From Candidatus Zixiibacteriota bacterium (GTDB lineage Bacteria; Zixibacteria; MSB-5A5; GN15; FEB-12): 46,074 bases of DNA. Numbering within the stretch: position 1 is the stretch's first letter; each line of letters begins with the position of its first letter. Below are positions 1-9,599 of this stretch, in pieces. A program made the position numbers and the translations under genes. The notes beneath the pieces were generated by a model. That model did not search any database. It had not been told where the DNA came from and saw nothing but the letters and a program-made list of their open reading frames with translations. Location: the NCBI GenBank assembly GCA_024276275.1, contig JAJRXM010000005.1, positions 1-46,074 on the forward strand. Direction: 5' to 3'.

Positions 1-2165
1 AATTCAGGATGTTTTTCGTATTCTTTTTTATTTGCTTCTAAAACAATCGGACGATCTTCCATCGACCAATGGTCCTGTACATTAGCAAGTTCAAATGTAC
101 GACCTGTACCTACGACCGTCGCACCCGAGACAAAAGACATAGCCGAAGAAGTACGGGCATGGTAAATATCAAAACCGGCTTTATCGGCAATTCTACCGAT
201 ACCTTTGCGACCGTAACCTAATTCAAGAATTATCGCATCGTCGGCTGTACCGGGGACAACCCACAACGGCATTTGAATTTCTGAACCGTTTACAGTGATA
301 TCAATTAAATCTTCAGATTTTAAACCAAGCTTGTCGGCAGTCTTTTTAGAAACCTGAGCTACATTGTCCCACGCAATGCGTGTAACGGCACTTGGCAGTT
401 CCTGCATCCAACCGTTGTTGGCAAAACGTCCGTCAAATACAGACGCAGACGACACGAACAAAATCTCAAAACCGTCTTTCATGCTCAAATCATAAGCACC
501 GGTAGAAGCAGCAATATTTTTCTCTTTAACAGAAGGTGTTACGGTTTTTAATGATGAATTCGCAAGAACGCCGTCATGTAAAACTTTTCTCCACGACGAA
601 TCAAAAGAACCCTGCAACAATTTGCTCCAAGTTTCTTTTACAACATCATGTCCTTCTTTATATTCACCCGAAACAACCAAAGAAAGAACTTCTATAGCCG
701 ACTTCCCCTCAAAAAGAGGAGCTATCAGCGGCTTAACAACCGAAGCTGTACCGTCTACCGAACGGGTATCAGACCAATTTTCCAAATAATGAGTTGTTGG
801 GATATGCCATGTTGAAACTTTTGCGGTTTCATCGTTATAAAGTCCCACATGAATTGAGTTCTCAACTTTTTTCAAAGCAGAAGAAAACTTCAAATCAGCA
901 GGAGCATTATATATAGGGTTTGTATTCAACATTAAAAGAGTTGAAACAGCACCCGACTTCATATTTTCAGTTAATAAAGCAAGAGATTTAACAGATGAAA
1001 CTTCAGTATCTTTGCGTTCGACATACTTTACAGACTTACCGTTGTTGTCAAGTTTTTCATTTATAGCATAAACTAATGCATGAACTTCTTTTGGCATCCT
1101 TCGACCCGCAACAACAATTGACTTACCTTTTGTGGCAATCAATTCTTGCATAAGCGGATCAATCCACGCCGGACATGGTGAGGGAAGACTAATATCTGAC
1201 CGTGAACCTGTTTCGATTCCCAGTTTTTTTGCTATCGCAAAAACAAAACGAACTATTTCACTCTGCTTAATAACTAATCTATGGTCAGCCACTCCGCCTG
1301 TTACCGAAAATTGTGTTTCGACAACATATAAGCGGTTCATTTTGTCATTTTCATCTTTTAAATTACGACCGGAGGCAAAACCTGCATTGGCAGTTATATC
1401 TTCAGATTCAGTCAGACTGAAATCGGAGTCAAGCGACAGAATAACATCGGCTTGCGAATAATCATAAATCGGCTGTAAATCTTTACCTGTGGCAAGTTTC
1501 AGTCCGTCATATATATTTTCATCAGAAACAGCTTCATAAGTAGCCCATGCTGCTTTTGGAAATGATTTTTCAAAATTTTTCTTTAATCGAGCAAGGGTCG
1601 GCGAAGCAAATGACTCTGATAAAACCGCAAGCCCTTTACCTTTGCTATCTTTATAAGCGGCAAACTTTTCAACCCAAAAAGCTGTAAAATCTTCAAAAGT
1701 CTTTTCCTGACCACCCTGTAAAACTTTTTTCGAGCGGTCGGGGTCATACAGACCAAGAATTGACGCTTGGATAATTGCATTCGACGAACCCAAAGTGGAA
1801 GGATGCAGTTTATTACCCTCGATTTTAGTAGGACGACCCTCATGACTTTCTACTACTATTCCGTACGATGACGTACCTATCGGCATTGTAGTAGCATATT
1901 GTCGGGCAATTCCGGGGATAACATCTTCAGGCGGATGCACATAAGGGACAATTTTTTCTTTCGGACGACGACATCCCGCTAAACCGGCAAGGGCCATTGA
2001 AGCACCCATGATCCCGATAAAATTACGGCGAGACCAGTCGTTATTCATCTCGGAAGCACCTTCAGGAAATTCCCGCCCGGTTTTTTCTTTATATTCTTTT
2101 GAACCTTCAAGATGCTCTAAAGAACGAAAATATTTTTTCTCTTGCACTTTGTTTTCTTTTTTCAT
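1..2165 (-). CDS. actB: ActB, Alternative Complex III molybdopterin-like/iron-sulfur subunit (3' end off window)
   Basis: Large periplasm-facing subunit of Alternative Complex III, the quinol-oxidising complex that replaces cytochrome bc1 in many FCB bacteria. About 721 codons are present and the C-terminus lies beyond base 1. The N-terminus has the family hallmark: a stretch with SLEHLEGS, then FPEGASEM, then a twin-arginine signal WSRRNFIGIMGAS running into LAGLAGC, which looks like a lipobox. Near the window edge HWSMEDRPIVLEAN matches the conserved HxSMEGRP segment of ActB. The ATG at 2165 overlaps the actA stop by 4 bases (ATGA), so translation is probably coupled. The frame was spot-checked near both ends and is open there. 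Known for the family: the molybdopterin-like domain lacks the cofactor, and ferredoxin-like clusters lie toward the C-terminus, not visible here. Confidence 0.9.
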   Translation of the reverse strand, partial: MKKENKVQEKKYFRSLEHLEGSKEYKEKTGREFPEGASEMNNDWSRRNFIGIMGASMALAGLAGCRRPKEKIVPYVHPPEDVIPGIARQYATTMPIGTSSYGIVVESHEGRPTKIEGNKLHPSTLGSSNAIIQASILGLYDPDRSKKVLQGGQEKTFEDFTAFWVEKFAAYKDSKGKGLAVLSESFASPTLARLKKNFEKSFPKAAWATYEAVSDENIYDGLKLATGKDLQPIYDYSQADVILSLDSDFSLTESEDITANAGFASGRNLKDENDKMNRLYVVETQFSVTGGVADHRLVIKQSEIVRFVFAIAKKLGIETGSRSDISLPSPCPAWIDPLMQELIATKGKSIVVAGRRMPKEVHALVYAINEKLDNNGKSVKYVERKDTEVSSVKSLALLTENMKSGAVSTLLMLNTNPIYNAPADLKFSSALKKVENSIHVGLYNDETAKVSTWHIPTTHYLENWSDTRSVDGTASVVKPLIAPLFEGKSAIEVLSLVVSGEYKEGHDVVKETWSKLLQGSFDSSWRKVLHDGVLANSSLKTVTPSVKEKNIAASTGAYDLSMKDGFEILFVSSASVFDGRFANNGWMQELPSAVTRIAWDNVAQVSKKTADKLGLKSEDLIDITVNGSEIQMPLWVVPGTADDAIILELGYGRKGIGRIADKAGFDIYHARTSSAMSFVSGATVVGTGRTFELANVQDHWSMEDRPIVLEANKKEYEKHPE

Positions 2166-2808
2166 CGATGACACCCCGAACAATTAACCGGTGGAGAAAT
2201 ATTTTTCTCTTTTATTATCCTGGCAGCGTACTCCGCCTGGTCATCAGGTTTTTCCCAATACATATTGGTTACTTCATTAACAGGCCTTAAGTTCGGACCC
2301 GGATTACGGTGACAATCCAGACACCACCCCATCGAAAGAGGTTCGGCTTGAGTCACTTTTCCATCTCGGCCACATTTCCATGACAGGAGATACAACTGAC
2401 CCCTCTATCAATATGTATAGAATGGTCAAAATAAGCATATTCGCCAATTTTGTTGACTCTTGTCCACTCAATCGGTTTACCCGTTTGCCAACTTTCTCTT
2501 ACTTTTACAAGTTTGTCGGAGTCTGCCTTTACTAAAATATGACAATTCATACAAGTAGAGGTCGGAGGAACATTGGAAACGGCAGAAGTTTCCACTGAGA
2601 CATGACAATAACGACAGTCCATTCCCAAATCACCGGCATGCAGTTTATGACTGTATTCAACAGGCTGCTCCGGACGGTAACCGACATCGGTAAATTCAGG
2701 TGAACCGTAATAATAGAAAAAACCGACTTTACCGGTGCCTCCAATAATTACAGCAATTAACAATATAAGTGGAAGTTTATTAGTCCATGAAGGAAATATC
2801 TGTGCCAA
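2162..2808 (-). pseudogene. actA: ActA, pentaheme cytochrome c of Alternative Complex III, interrupted by a -1 frameshift
   Basis: Membrane-anchored multiheme cytochrome that passes electrons from ActB toward the oxidase. Five CXXCH motifs are visible when two frames are joined: CRYCH, CMNCH, CISCH, CLDCH and CSGCH. The first frame (2353-2808) ends at TGA just after GNVAEMEK; the second resumes at VTQAEPLSMGWCLDC. Adding one A in the run near 2350-2355 joins them into about 215 residues, the usual ActA size. The start is TTG at 2808 preceded by TAGGAT; it gives MAQIFPSWTN, the usual ActA N-terminus, followed by one membrane anchor (about residues 12-32). Either a homopolymer sequencing error or a true indel explains the break. 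Programmed slippage is possible but the site is weak. It lies immediately upstream of actB. Confidence 0.85.
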
Positions 2809-3142
2809 GTATTAATCCTAAAATTTATAAATCCGTGAAACCTATCACAATCAAATTTTAACTACGTCTATCAATAGACTAAATCAAATATTTGACTACC
2901 CAATCAGCGACAAACATAGATGATAATTATCTCAATGTCAATAGAAAAATAGACGAGTAAGAACCAATTAGTCCATAAAAGCTATTTTACTTTAATAATA
3001 ATTATCCCTTCTTACCATGCTATACACTAAAGTATGTACAAATAGTAAAACAACTAATCAACAACAAAATATAGACATTTTGGGTTTTGTAAATAAAAAC
3101 AGACATTTACGTCAATTATACCAAAATGCATATGTTTTACAA
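2809..3142. other. Spacer between ctaB and actA, presumed actA promoter region
   Basis: This AT-rich stretch of about 330 bases has no ORF with coding character. It must hold the 3' untranslated region of ctaB and any promoter for actAB, both read on the minus strand. I could not identify a convincing -35/-10 pair or a T-tailed hairpin. Confidence 0.4.
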
Positions 3143-4006
3143 CTATGACGAAATAAATCCATCAACAACAATTGCCGTAAACAATGCAAAAAGATATAGA
3201 ATAGAATACCCAAAAAGTCCTTTTAAAATTTTGTCCGAACTATTATGTAAGGCGAAGATAGTTTTTTTAATCATAATCAAACCTAACAGAACAGCTGTAA
3301 TGAAATAAAACCACCCCGCACCAAATGCAAGTAATGACAAACTTACGCCGAATAAAATGATACTATAGACCAGTATTTGCCTTAGAGTTGATTTATCACC
3401 TCTGACAACCGGCATCATAGGTAAATTTGCTTTTTTGTAATCATCTTTACAAAATAAAGCCAATGCCCAAAAATGAGGTGGTGTCCAGAAAAAGATTATA
3501 GCAAACATAATCCACGGCACTATATCCATCTGCCCGGTTGCGGCAGTCCAAGCTCCTACAGGAGCCATTGCTCCGGCAATTCCACCGATAACAATATTTT
3601 GGTCAGTATTCGGTTTTAAGTATAATGTATAAAAAAGTGAATAAAATAAAATTGTCGATAGCGAAAGCATTGCTGTCAACCAATTAAAGACAAACCCGAA
3701 TATTAAAACTCCGACAACACCAATCGTAATTGAAAAAATCAACGCATGAGTTGAGCTTAATCTTCCCGACGGAAGAGGTCTTTTGGCGGCTGTACGTTCC
3801 ATTTTGGCATCAATTTCTCGTTCTAAGTATTGATTGAGTGCATTGGCACATCCCCCTGTCAAATAAAGGGCAAACAAACAGAGAAAAAAACGAAAAGGTT
3901 CTTGCAGCATAGACCCTTCAAGTATCAACGCTGCCGATCCTGTAAAAATAACCAAGAACATTATTGTCGGTTTCGTAAGGTCTATATAATCTTTAATTCG
4001 GCTCAT
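3143..4006 (-). CDS. ctaB: Protoheme IX farnesyltransferase (heme O synthase)
   Basis: UbiA-family membrane prenyltransferase that adds farnesyl to heme B, giving heme O for heme-copper oxidases. The signature is clear: NALNQYLEREIDAKMERT followed by KRPLPSGRLSS (the NxxxD...D metal-diphosphate site), the second loop with GGIAGAMAPVGAW, then FFWTPPHFWALAL. About nine hydrophobic segments cover the protein. A longer frame reaches 4051, but the ATG at 4006 opens MSRIKDYIDLTKPTIMFLV, as in homologues, and has AAAGAAAG in front, so 287 residues are preferred. It is on the same strand as actA and upstream of it, which suggests the respiratory chain here runs quinol -> ACIII -> heme-copper oxidase. 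No oxidase genes are visible in the window. cyoE is a synonym. Confidence 0.93.
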   Translation of the reverse strand: MSRIKDYIDLTKPTIMFLVIFTGSAALILEGSMLQEPFRFFLCLFALYLTGGCANALNQYLEREIDAKMERTAAKRPLPSGRLSSTHALIFSITIGVVGVLIFGFVFNWLTAMLSLSTILFYSLFYTLYLKPNTDQNIVIGGIAGAMAPVGAWTAATGQMDIVPWIMFAIIFFWTPPHFWALALFCKDDYKKANLPMMPVVRGDKSTLRQILVYSIILFGVSLSLLAFGAGWFYFITAVLLGLIMIKKTIFALHNSSDKILKGLFGYSILYLFALFTAIVVDGFISS

Positions 4007-4206
4007 AATTCTTTCTTTTCTTTTACTAATCATATGAACATTAAAATACATAGAGTATAAGCATCCAATATGACCTCGTTAATATACGGAATAAAAAATT
4101 ATATTCTAATCATTTTTTCTAATTTTTATTTGTTTTATGAAACTGATTAATATAGTTATCGTACAACGGTTAATAAAGACGGCTCAAAAATAATAATGGG
4201 AAATAT

Positions 4207-6555
4207 ATGACAAAATTGATATTGTTTTTACTTCTTAATTCTATACTATTTTCCCCTACGTCTCAAGCAGCCGTATTAAAAGGGAAAGTGCATAATATAA
4301 AGACCGGTAAAGCGGTTCCGTATGCCACTATCACATCATCACAAGACTCACAAATAATAATGACAAACGAAAACGGTAGTTTTATTCTCTATCTCGAAAA
4401 GGGTAAAACAACTCTTAATTGCTCGCATATCGCTTATTTCACAAACAAATCAACAATTGAAATTGATAGGGATACCGTTGAAATAGAAATCCAACTCAAT
4501 CCCTCATTATTAGAACTTCCGTCAATTTCTGTATATGAGAGGGATTATGATGCCGCCCAGCGAATTATTATTGAGGCGATCCGCAATAAAGATAAGATAC
4601 TTTCCAAACTAAACAGTTACCAATTTGATGCTTACACAAAAATGACCATCTGGAATGCCTCAAACCCGGATTCCTTGAAACCTTGGTTTATGGCTGAAAC
4701 TCAATTAACTGCATATTGGAAATACCCCTCTGAATACAAAGAGATTATTACAGCACGGAAACAATCTGCCAACATGGAGGCAGAAAATAACCTTATGTCA
4801 ATCGGTGAAGTTCTGAATTTTAACAATAACCGTATTGATATCGGAACAAGCTCTTTAGTCTCTCCCACTGCAAAAGATGCATTAGACTATTACAACTATT
4901 ACCTGCTCGATACCCTTTTTTACGATTCTTTAGCAGTTTATTTATTAGAAGTAGAACCAAAAAATAACGTAAATCCTCTCTTTATAGGGAGTATTCAAAT
5001 CAATGCAAATACTTATGAAATAATGGGAGTTGATTTTAGAATAAATGAAGGTCTTGATAACCCATATCTCAAAAAACTACAAGTAAAACAGGAATATCAT
5101 TTTTTTGACGACAGTTACTGGATGCCGACTATAATAAAATATGACGGTATTTTTGATATCCCTTTCCCCTTAGTTCCGACTGTTGAATTTTCCTATACTG
5201 CAGCTCTTCAAAGGTATCAATTTGAAAAAAATTATGGAGATACTATTTTTGATAAGTATGAATTAGAAGTTGATATCAATGCTGATAATTATGACTCTAC
5301 TCAATGGCAGGCAAATAAATTTCTCCCCTTAACTATCAAAGAACAAAAAGCGTATGAACATATTGATTCTGTAAAACAGAATAGACCTCTTTTAAAAAAG
5401 TTACTCCCAATTATACCGGCGATTCTTTTTGCCGCTACCAATATGCCGGACTATTTCCATTTTAATCGGGTAGAAGGAGCTTACCTAGGCATAAAAAAAA
5501 GGTTATCATTTGATGATGATAAAGTTAAAATTCTGGGTAAATTTGGTTATGCTTTTGATGCAAAACTTTGGCAGCAAAGTTACTCACTTAAATATACACT
5601 TTCGAAAAAACAAAATCTGACAATTCACACAACATATCATGATAACATTCAAACAAGAACGACAATAAACTCTTCTCGGTACGGTAACGCCACAGGTCTT
5701 TCACTTTTATCGAAACATGACCCATATGATTATTATAAAGAAACAGGCTTTAGTTTAGGAGTATCTTTTAGTCCTTTATCGCGTACATCTGTATCACTTT
5801 CCTATAAAGATAACAATCAATACACGTTAACAAATAAAACAAACTATTCCCTACTAAATAAAGACAGCACCTACAGAGAAAATTTACCAATCATAAACGG
5901 AAAACTCCGTTCTGTTAATTTTAACTTTCAATATAAAACAACACAACTGATGAAAATAAAAGGGAAGGAAGTAGCATATTCAACATATCCATACGCTGTC
6001 TTAAGAGCCGGAATAGAAATTTCTGACCGTTCTAGATTAAAAAGTGATTTTGATTTTAAAACTATTTACGGTCAATTTTATACTGATCGTCAATTTTTTG
6101 GTTTGGGTTATTTCTCTTTTGGAATTTATGGTACAACAAAACTATCGGGCAACCTTCCTCCTCAAAGATATACAGTAATGGATTTCGGTGGAAACATACT
6201 AGATGCAGCTATGACTTTTCGAACATTACAATTCACAAACTTTTCCGGTAACAATCTGCTCTCTATCTATTATAACCATAGATTCGGTACAAAACTGTTC
6301 AAAAAGTCTCAACTTCCTTTGATTAAAAAAATACCGTACAGCCTTTCTATTCATGGCGGTGTTTTTTGGAGTAGCTTAAAAGACAATAACTATAATGAAG
6401 GGGATTTATCTATTTCTCAAACAGGTGATAAACCGTATAGTGAAATAGGCTTTTCTATCGGCAGGTTACCTTTTCTTATACAACTTTCATTCACATGGCA
6501 ACTGTCTGCTTATGATACAGATAAATTCTATTTTGGAATAGGGTTAGCTCTTTAA
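4207..6555 (+). CDS. DUF5686 family protein with carboxypeptidase-regulatory-like domain
   Basis: Secreted/outer-membrane protein of the type common in Bacteroidota and relatives; function is unknown. Residues 1-21 are a signal peptide (hydrophobic core, cleavage near SQAA). Residues 22-100 form a carboxypeptidase-regulatory-like beta sandwich: GKVHNIKTGKAVPYATI, then NENGSFIL, as in TonB-dependent receptor N-termini. The remaining about 680 residues fit DUF5686. The last 350 or so alternate polar and aromatic residues in beta-strand patterns and end in FYFGIGLAL, a typical outer-membrane barrel terminus (hydrophobic last residue). No Ton-box or plug motif was recognised, so it is probably not a classical receptor. 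The gene follows ctaB divergently and is 41 bases upstream of the glycosyltransferase. The start ATG has only a weak purine stretch (ATGGGAAAT) before it. Confidence 0.75.
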   Translation: MTKLILFLLLNSILFSPTSQAAVLKGKVHNIKTGKAVPYATITSSQDSQIIMTNENGSFILYLEKGKTTLNCSHIAYFTNKSTIEIDRDTVEIEIQLNPSLLELPSISVYERDYDAAQRIIIEAIRNKDKILSKLNSYQFDAYTKMTIWNASNPDSLKPWFMAETQLTAYWKYPSEYKEIITARKQSANMEAENNLMSIGEVLNFNNNRIDIGTSSLVSPTAKDALDYYNYYLLDTLFYDSLAVYLLEVEPKNNVNPLFIGSIQINANTYEIMGVDFRINEGLDNPYLKKLQVKQEYHFFDDSYWMPTIIKYDGIFDIPFPLVPTVEFSYTAALQRYQFEKNYGDTIFDKYELEVDINADNYDSTQWQANKFLPLTIKEQKAYEHIDSVKQNRPLLKKLLPIIPAILFAATNMPDYFHFNRVEGAYLGIKKRLSFDDDKVKILGKFGYAFDAKLWQQSYSLKYTLSKKQNLTIHTTYHDNIQTRTTINSSRYGNATGLSLLSKHDPYDYYKETGFSLGVSFSPLSRTSVSLSYKDNNQYTLTNKTNYSLLNKDSTYRENLPIINGKLRSVNFNFQYKTTQLMKIKGKEVAYSTYPYAVLRAGIEISDRSRLKSDFDFKTIYGQFYTDRQFFGLGYFSFGIYGTTKLSGNLPPQRYTVMDFGGNILDAAMTFRTLQFTNFSGNNLLSIYYNHRFGTKLFKKSQLPLIKKIPYSLSIHGGVFWSSLKDNNYNEGDLSISQTGDKPYSEIGFSIGRLPFLIQLSFTWQLSAYDTDKFYFGIGLAL

Positions 6556-6596
6556 ATAATTCGGAACGATTATTATCTTTTGCTGTTGTAGTCTAT

Positions 6597-7295
6597 ATGC
6601 CAAAAGATAAAAGACTAACTGTATCTATTATTATTCCAACTTTAAATGAGGGGAAAAACATCAAGTGTTTACTTTCTCATATCCAAAAAAACTATCCGAT
6701 TTGTGAGCTTATAATTGTTGACGGCGGCAGTTCGGACAATACAGTATCAATTGCACAAGATTTTGGAATAGTTGTACATTCTCAAAAAGGACGAGGCAGG
6801 CAACTAAACAAAGGTGCCGAACATGCCTCGGCTGATATTCTCTGGTTTCTGCATGCCGACACAATTCCCCACCCGGATTCTGTCAATCAGATTCATTCTA
6901 AAATGCATAATAAAATTATTGTAGGTGGCGGATTTGAGTACAACTTTAACACCTCTAGCAAGTCACTACAATTTATAAGCTGGTTTTCAAATAAAAAAAA
7001 CAGATTGTTCAACCGTATATATGGAGATATGGGGATTTTTGTACGGAAAGACATCTTTGAACAAATGGACGGTTTTCAGGAAAGTCATCTTATGGAAGAT
7101 TTTGAGTTCAGTAGAAGATTGAAAAAAATAGGTCGTATAACAATTCTTCCTCATCAAATTGCAACTTCACCCAGAGATTGGTACAAAGAAGGGTTTCTAA
7201 AAAAAGTTTCCAAAGACACTTTTATTAGAATGGCATATTGCATGAATGTTGACAATCAAATTTTATATAACTGGTACTACGGAGTAAAAAGATGA
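6597..7295 (+). CDS. Family 2 glycosyltransferase, TIGR04283-like
   Basis: GT-A fold glycosyltransferase of the group named after arsenosugar biosynthesis. Visible motifs: VSIIIPTLNEGKNI at the N-terminus (nucleotide-sugar site), IIVDGGSSDNT, the QKGRGRQLNKGAEH segment diagnostic of this subgroup, and WFLHADT, the DxD-like metal-binding position. Length 232 matches the family (about 220-240). The C-terminus is basic and lacks a clear membrane anchor. Its stop overlaps the ATG of the DUF547 gene (ATGA), implying coupling. TIGR04283 and DUF547 genes are often found near one another, sometimes with ArsS-type genes. No ArsS or ArsM is in this window, so an arsenosugar role is not supported here. 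The acceptor is unknown. Confidence 0.85.
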   Translation: MPKDKRLTVSIIIPTLNEGKNIKCLLSHIQKNYPICELIIVDGGSSDNTVSIAQDFGIVVHSQKGRGRQLNKGAEHASADILWFLHADTIPHPDSVNQIHSKMHNKIIVGGGFEYNFNTSSKSLQFISWFSNKKNRLFNRIYGDMGIFVRKDIFEQMDGFQESHLMEDFEFSRRLKKIGRITILPHQIATSPRDWYKEGFLKKVSKDTFIRMAYCMNVDNQILYNWYYGVKR

Positions 7296-8068
7296 AAAAA
7301 TTATTTCTATCGCTGACAATTATTTTTCTATTCGGCAGTAACGCATTTGGCTTTGACCACTCATATACAGGATATAGAACTCTTCTAGGTAAATCAGTAG
7401 ACAACGGGTTGGTTGATTACAAGAAGATTCAAAGTAATCCTAAAATTCTTCAAGATGCTTTGCTGGATTTTTCAGAGTTGTCTAAAAAGGGATATGAATC
7501 GTTTGACCGTTCACAAAAAATAGCATATATGATTAATGCATATAACCTCTATACCATAGAGGGAATACTAAAAGAATATCCTGTGAAAAGCATAAAAGAT
7601 ATCAAAGGAATATGGAATAAAGCAAAACATAAGGTTGCCGGACAAATGCTGACACTAGACAATATTGAACATGATATATTACGGAAACAGTTTAAAGAAG
7701 AACGAATACATATTGCCATTGTTTGTGCTTCAATAGCATGCCCGGAAATTTGGAACCAACCATTTACCGCTGATTCTCTCGACCAACAACTAACAGCACG
7801 AGCAGAACGTTTTGTAACTGACATGACCCGCAATAAAATTAGTTTTGAAAAACATGAATTGAAACTGTCTAAAATTCTCAGTTGGTACGGAAATGATTTT
7901 AAAGAGAAGTATTCAGATGATTCTATCTTTCTATACCTGTACGGTAAAAAAAGAGCTGTTGCCAATTTTATTTACAATCACTCACCTAAAGAAACACAAG
8001 AAAAACTTCGACAAGGGAAATTTAAGGTTGGATATCTTTCCTATGATTGGAACTTAAACGAGCAGTAA
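7292..8068 (+). CDS. DUF547 domain-containing exported protein
   Basis: Probable periplasmic protein of unknown biochemical function. Residues 1-20 form a signal peptide (MKKLFLSLTIIFLFGSNAFG). The DUF547 core is recognisable by YMINAYNLYTIEGIL, then MLTLDNIEHDILR, then the Cys-containing HIAIVCASIACPEI and finally ILSWYGNDF. The two cysteines and nearby His and Glu have suggested a papain/transglutaminase-like fold to others; that is not tested here. The gene starts inside the end of the glycosyltransferase gene, so the two are a translational pair. Its last 47 bases overlap the 3' end of the O-antigen-ligase-like gene on the other strand. Confidence 0.85.
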   Translation: MKKLFLSLTIIFLFGSNAFGFDHSYTGYRTLLGKSVDNGLVDYKKIQSNPKILQDALLDFSELSKKGYESFDRSQKIAYMINAYNLYTIEGILKEYPVKSIKDIKGIWNKAKHKVAGQMLTLDNIEHDILRKQFKEERIHIAIVCASIACPEIWNQPFTADSLDQQLTARAERFVTDMTRNKISFEKHELKLSKILSWYGNDFKEKYSDDSIFLYLYGKKRAVANFIYNHSPKETQEKLRQGKFKVGYLSYDWNLNEQ

Positions 8069-9452
8069 CATAATTTGAAATTACGGACTCATAGTTTCTT
8101 ATATTAAGGACTAGGAAGAAAATAAATATATAACTCATCTGCCCCCACATCCATCCTGCCTCTATAAACGATGTAACAAGTATGAGTAATGCTACGACAA
8201 ACAAGCAGATATCTACTTCGGATAAATCTGATTTCTTTTTCCTATACACTTTCAAAGCATAACGAAACTGATTAACTATAAGTGCAAATACTGCTGTGGT
8301 CCCTACTATTCCTGTTTCTGCCAAGTAATGAAAAAACATATTATGAGCTGAGTAGTTTTGTATATATGGAAACATGTAATGCAAATGCATAGAACTATAA
8401 ATCGTATATAAAATTTTATAATGTCCCAAACCGATTCCAAAAATCGGATTATCGGCAAATGTTGTTAAAGCATTTGTCCACAATACTATTCGCACTAAAA
8501 ATGTTTCTGAGGGAGCACTGCTTAACAGACTTTGAAACCTATCTATTAGTGCCGTCATATATATAGGAGCAAAAATTAAAAGTAATACAACAAACGACAC
8601 TCCTGAAAAAACTATCCACTTGATTCTCTTATTAGATTTCTTTTTATGTTTTTCCATAGCAAGATAAAGTGCTATTGCTCCAAACACGAAGGCAAACATA
8701 ATTGAAAGACGCGACTGTGTTGCCATCAACGCTCCAATAATCAATAATAGAGAGATAAGATAAAAATACATTTTTTGTGATGAAGATTTTATAAAATAGA
8801 TAAGCCCTATTGGAAAAGCAATCATCATGATATCATCAAGAGTCGATCTGGCAAAACCAAAAAGCCTTTCAACTTTTGATGCACCAATAAATGGCAGTAA
8901 AGCAATAAAAGCATGTAACAAAGCAAACAGATAAAACAGATGGAGCAATGTTTCTACATGAACATATCGGGAAAGTCTATACAGAGATAGAAATGTAATA
9001 AAGATATATAAAACATGTAAAATCGGCATAATAGAAAGTGACGGCTTATATCCAAACAAAAAAACGATAAAAAATGCGGTACCTATAAATAGAAAATTCA
9101 TACCCAATTTCGGAATTGAGAGTTGGGGTTCCCCCTTTAATAATAAGTCAAACATAGCAGTAACTATTACCAGTAAAGCAGCTAAATCAACATACATAAC
9201 AACAGGTTGTTCAAGAAAAAGGTAATTTGTAAACATTACAAAAAGAAACAGATACAATGAAATCTTCGGTTGCGTTACAACCCATGATGAGATAAGTATA
9301 CCGACAAAAGCAGCAGCAAACAGCAGTTTCCCCTCAAATATCAAATAAGAAAAAATAGTTAATACAGCAATACCTGTAAGTAATAAATACAACCTGATTG
9401 TACTTTTGTTTTCTGTCCAAAAATTGCTCAGTACTTGAGAGTCATTTTTCAT
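8022..9452 (-). CDS. O-antigen ligase/polymerase family membrane protein
   Basis: Polytopic inner-membrane protein of the Wzy/WaaL (O-antigen_lig) superfamily, likely joining or polymerising surface polysaccharide. Ten or more hydrophobic segments span the protein. The large periplasmic loop at about residues 330-375 carries the family signature: NPIFGIGLGHYK followed by SAHNMFFHYLAETGIVG, where the His of the HN motif is the conserved ligase position. Length about 476 is usual. Two starts are possible, GTG at 9479 and ATG at 9452; neither has a good Shine-Dalgarno and I prefer the ATG. It converges on, and overlaps, the DUF547 gene. The adjacent glycosyltransferase hints at shared cell-surface glycan work, which is inference. 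Confidence 0.85.
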   Translation of the reverse strand: MKNDSQVLSNFWTENKSTIRLYLLLTGIAVLTIFSYLIFEGKLLFAAAFVGILISSWVVTQPKISLYLFLFVMFTNYLFLEQPVVMYVDLAALLVIVTAMFDLLLKGEPQLSIPKLGMNFLFIGTAFFIVFLFGYKPSLSIMPILHVLYIFITFLSLYRLSRYVHVETLLHLFYLFALLHAFIALLPFIGASKVERLFGFARSTLDDIMMIAFPIGLIYFIKSSSQKMYFYLISLLLIIGALMATQSRLSIMFAFVFGAIALYLAMEKHKKKSNKRIKWIVFSGVSFVVLLLIFAPIYMTALIDRFQSLLSSAPSETFLVRIVLWTNALTTFADNPIFGIGLGHYKILYTIYSSMHLHYMFPYIQNYSAHNMFFHYLAETGIVGTTAVFALIVNQFRYALKVYRKKKSDLSEVDICLFVVALLILVTSFIEAGWMWGQMSYIFIFFLVLNIRNYESVISNYVTARLSSNHRKDIQP

Positions 9453-9484
9453 GATTGGAAATATAATCAAATAACGCACAATTG

Positions 9485-9510
9485 AAAAGCTCTATATATA
9501 GGGCTTTTTT
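9485..9510. terminator. Hairpin with T-run in the 5' region of the O-antigen-ligase-like gene
   Basis: Two 12-base arms (AAAAGCTCTATA and TATAGGGCTTTT) pair with one G.U and almost no loop, followed on the plus strand by six T. It sits between two divergently transcribed genes, so it may stop antisense transcription coming out of the DUF547 gene or act as a leader structure for the ligase-like gene. Confidence 0.45.
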
Positions 9511-9599
9511 CATAATTCCCCCTAAATATCGTTACTAAAAATTCCGATAATTATAAATACAAAACAAAATTAACAAAAATTCAAATTGAGGAAATTACG

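Noticed and set aside
1132-1461. Plus-strand frame opposite actB
   Set aside because: Shadow of the conserved actB frame with no independent coding signals.
2345-2360. Programmed -1 frameshifting in actA
   Set aside because: The site has only four A and no X-XXY-YYZ heptamer fitting both tRNAs, so an indel or sequencing error is more likely. Kept only as an alternative.
6597-8068. Arsenosugar biosynthesis cluster
   Set aside because: Only the TIGR04283-like glycosyltransferase and DUF547 are present; no ArsS or ArsM is seen.
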